Positions 62,615-64,000 of a stretch of DNA of 64,000 nucleotides are shown here, in pieces. The DNA comes from Ophiura sarsii (lineage: Eukaryota; Echinodermata; Ophiuroidea; Amphilepidida; Ophiuridae): the NCBI GenBank assembly GCA_035610835.1, contig CM069448.1, positions 8,185,607 to 8,249,606 on the forward strand. Reading direction: 5' to 3'. How positions within the stretch are numbered: the first letter of the stretch is position 1; every line of letters begins with the position of its first letter. The position numbers and the translations under genes were made by a program. The notes beneath the pieces were generated by a model, which saw only the letters and a program-made list of their open reading frames with translations, was not told where the DNA came from and made no database searches.

Positions 62615-63300
62615 TAAGACCTAAAAAAGATCTGACATCTTTCTTAGTTACCGGTTTTGGAAACTGAATGACAGCTTTGATTTTGTCAAAGTTTGGCTTG
62701 ATTTGACCATTGCCTACAGTATGACCCAGATAAGTTACCTGCTGATTCGCAAATTTACACTTGGACGGTTTGACTGTCAGGCCAGCTTCATGAATTTTGG
62801 TGAGAACAGTATCTAAGTGTTCTAAGTGCTCTTGCCATGAATTAGAAAAGATTGCAACATCATCAATACATTGACGACAAAATGAATTGCAGTCTCGTAA
62901 GACTTCATCGACTAGTCTTTGGAATGTGGCACTTGAATTAACCATGCCAAATGGCATGACATTATACGCATACTGATGTCCAAATGCAACAAATGCAGAT
63001 TTAGCTTTCGCTTGAGGGTCAAGTGGAACTTGATAAAAAAAAACCTTTGTTAGGTCCAATGTTGAGATAAATTGTGCATATGCAACATCCTCAAGTATTT
63101 CATCTATTCTAGGCATCTCATAAGGGTCTACAACAGTAACCTTATTTAAAGCTTTGTAATTTGTACACAGTCTTATGTCACCATTAGGTTTATTGACAGC
63201 AACTAGGTGAAGCATACGCGCTATTGACTTCCTCAATGACGCCTAAGCTGAGCATATTGTCAATTTCTTCTTGAACCTTGCTTTTAATTGCCTGTGACGT
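62615..63300 (-). pseudogene. Gypsy pol fragment: reverse transcriptase
   Basis: Landmarks in order: VAVNKPNGDIRLCTNYKALN, MPRIDEIL, FISTLDLTK, VPLDPQAKAKSAFV, VMPFGMVNSSATFQRLVDEV, the catalytic box as CIDDVAIFS (Cys where Tyr is usual, both Asp kept), KCKFANQQVTYLGH and KKDVRSFLGL. The segment just upstream (about 63237-63300) is in a different frame, so at least one frameshift separates it from the integrase part. Confidence 0.88.
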
Positions 63301-63301
63301 C

Positions 63302-64000
63302 CTATAAGCGCGTTGTCGTATCCGTGGTTGTGACAAGTGTGTGTGTTATTACATGTGTTTTGCCAGGCACATCAGAAAAAACCTCCTCATGACTGGACAA
63401 AAGTTGTTGAATTTCTTCAAATTGACAATTTGATATAGTGTCATTGATCTTGGCATCTTCCCAAGTTTGAGTTTGCGTATAGGTACATGTAGGACCTATA
63501 TTTTGATCTAAGTACTGTGTATCAAACTCATCATCTTGATTGACTTGATTGTATTCCAAATCTTGAAAAGTACCAGTGATGCAATAACAATATCGTATAT
63601 TTGTGGCCTGTTGACGGTCATAATACCTCTTGATCATATTTGCATGCAGGAGTCTGTGAGATTTCCTTTTGTCGGGCATCTCAATCTCATAATTCACCTC
63701 CCCAACTTTCTTGGTAATCAAATAAGGGCCTTGCCATTTGCATTCAAATTTGCCACCTCCCTCTGGTAAGAATACCAGCACTTTATCCCCTTTTTGAATT
63801 CACGATCCCTTGCCTTTTTGTCATAATTGACCTTCATCTTTCCTTGATTTTGGACCTTTTTGACCCTGGCATTAGCCAGCCATGTTGTGATATTAGCCGA
63901 CATATCTAACAATCGTGAGGGAATATCCTGACCTTCTTCTTCTTGCAAAAAACCTTGTTTAATTAAATCCAATGGACCTCGAATCTGCCTCCCGTACATG
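63302..64000 (-). pseudogene. Gypsy pol fragment: integrase C-terminal region and linker
   Basis: Two overlapping frames (right edge to 63718, and 63781-63302). The first includes MYGRQIRGPLDLI and KVNYDKKARDREFKKG, typical of the region after the integrase core. The second includes FECKWQGPYLITKKVGEVNY and HRLLHANMIKRYY, the GPY/F-type C-terminal module. It is followed by a linker with EVFSDVPGKTHV that leads straight into RT. The overlap in different frames shows a frameshift near 63720-63780. The integrase catalytic core lies beyond the window. Confidence 0.8.

Larger units (their letters stand above)
61534..64000 (-). mobile_element. Ty3/gypsy-type retrotransposon pol, Gmr1-like domain order, degenerate
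   Basis: Reading leftwards from the window edge: the integrase C-terminal region, then reverse transcriptase, then RNase H. In ordinary gypsy elements integrase follows RNase H; the reversed order is known from Gmr1-like elements of deuterostomes. The element is broken by frameshifts (around 63236-63302), a stop near 61916 and a nested MITE. Gag, protease, the integrase core and both LTRs are not visible; the first three would lie beyond the right edge. A dead copy. Confidence 0.85.

Overview
This is a piece of an animal nuclear genome: intron-rich genes with GT-AG splice sites, AT-rich non-coding DNA and a very high load of small transposable elements and simple repeats. The word TAGGCCTA recurs throughout. 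A gypsy-type retroelement with a pol order known mainly from deuterostomes lies at the right end. Both suggest a marine invertebrate deuterostome, such as an echinoderm or relative. That assignment is an inference, not something the sequence proves.

Layout. 1-4.06 kb is repeat-rich intergenic DNA with a hexanucleotide array. Two tandem paralogues of a secreted or surface-anchored GH13 alpha-glucosidase (maltase) follow on the plus strand. Gene 1 has CDS 4691-19868 and gene 2 has CDS 27918-38478. Each has ten exons with identical phases, and the spliced frames close exactly at 620 and 633 codons. Between them lie the last two exons of a third, dead copy (about 24.3-25.45 kb). The duplicated unit runs from about 0.6 kb upstream of each start codon to several kb downstream (about 4.07-23.18 kb versus 27.33-43.66 kb). 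Each copy therefore serves as an empty-site control for insertions in the other, and many element boundaries and target duplications were set this way.

On the minus strand, 54062-44945 is a complete seven-exon gene for a SET/TAF-I-type NAP-family histone chaperone (290 aa). Its introns hold a 5'-truncated LINE and several MITEs. 54.1-61.5 kb is intergenic, with MITEs, (CATC)n and other microsatellites, a short tandem duplication and a LINE 3' end. From 61.5 kb to the right edge is the minus-strand pol region of a degenerate Ty3/gypsy-type element in which integrase precedes reverse transcriptase, as in Gmr1-like elements. A 518-bp Harbinger-like MITE is nested between RT and RNase H.

Function. 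Both maltase copies keep the complete GH13 catalytic triad. They differ at the C terminus: gene 2 ends in a hydrophobic anchor-type tail, while in gene 1 a one-base difference causes a stop before that tail. The matching intron 7 of both genes carries a 33-bp minisatellite. No CRISPR, operon or prokaryotic features are present.
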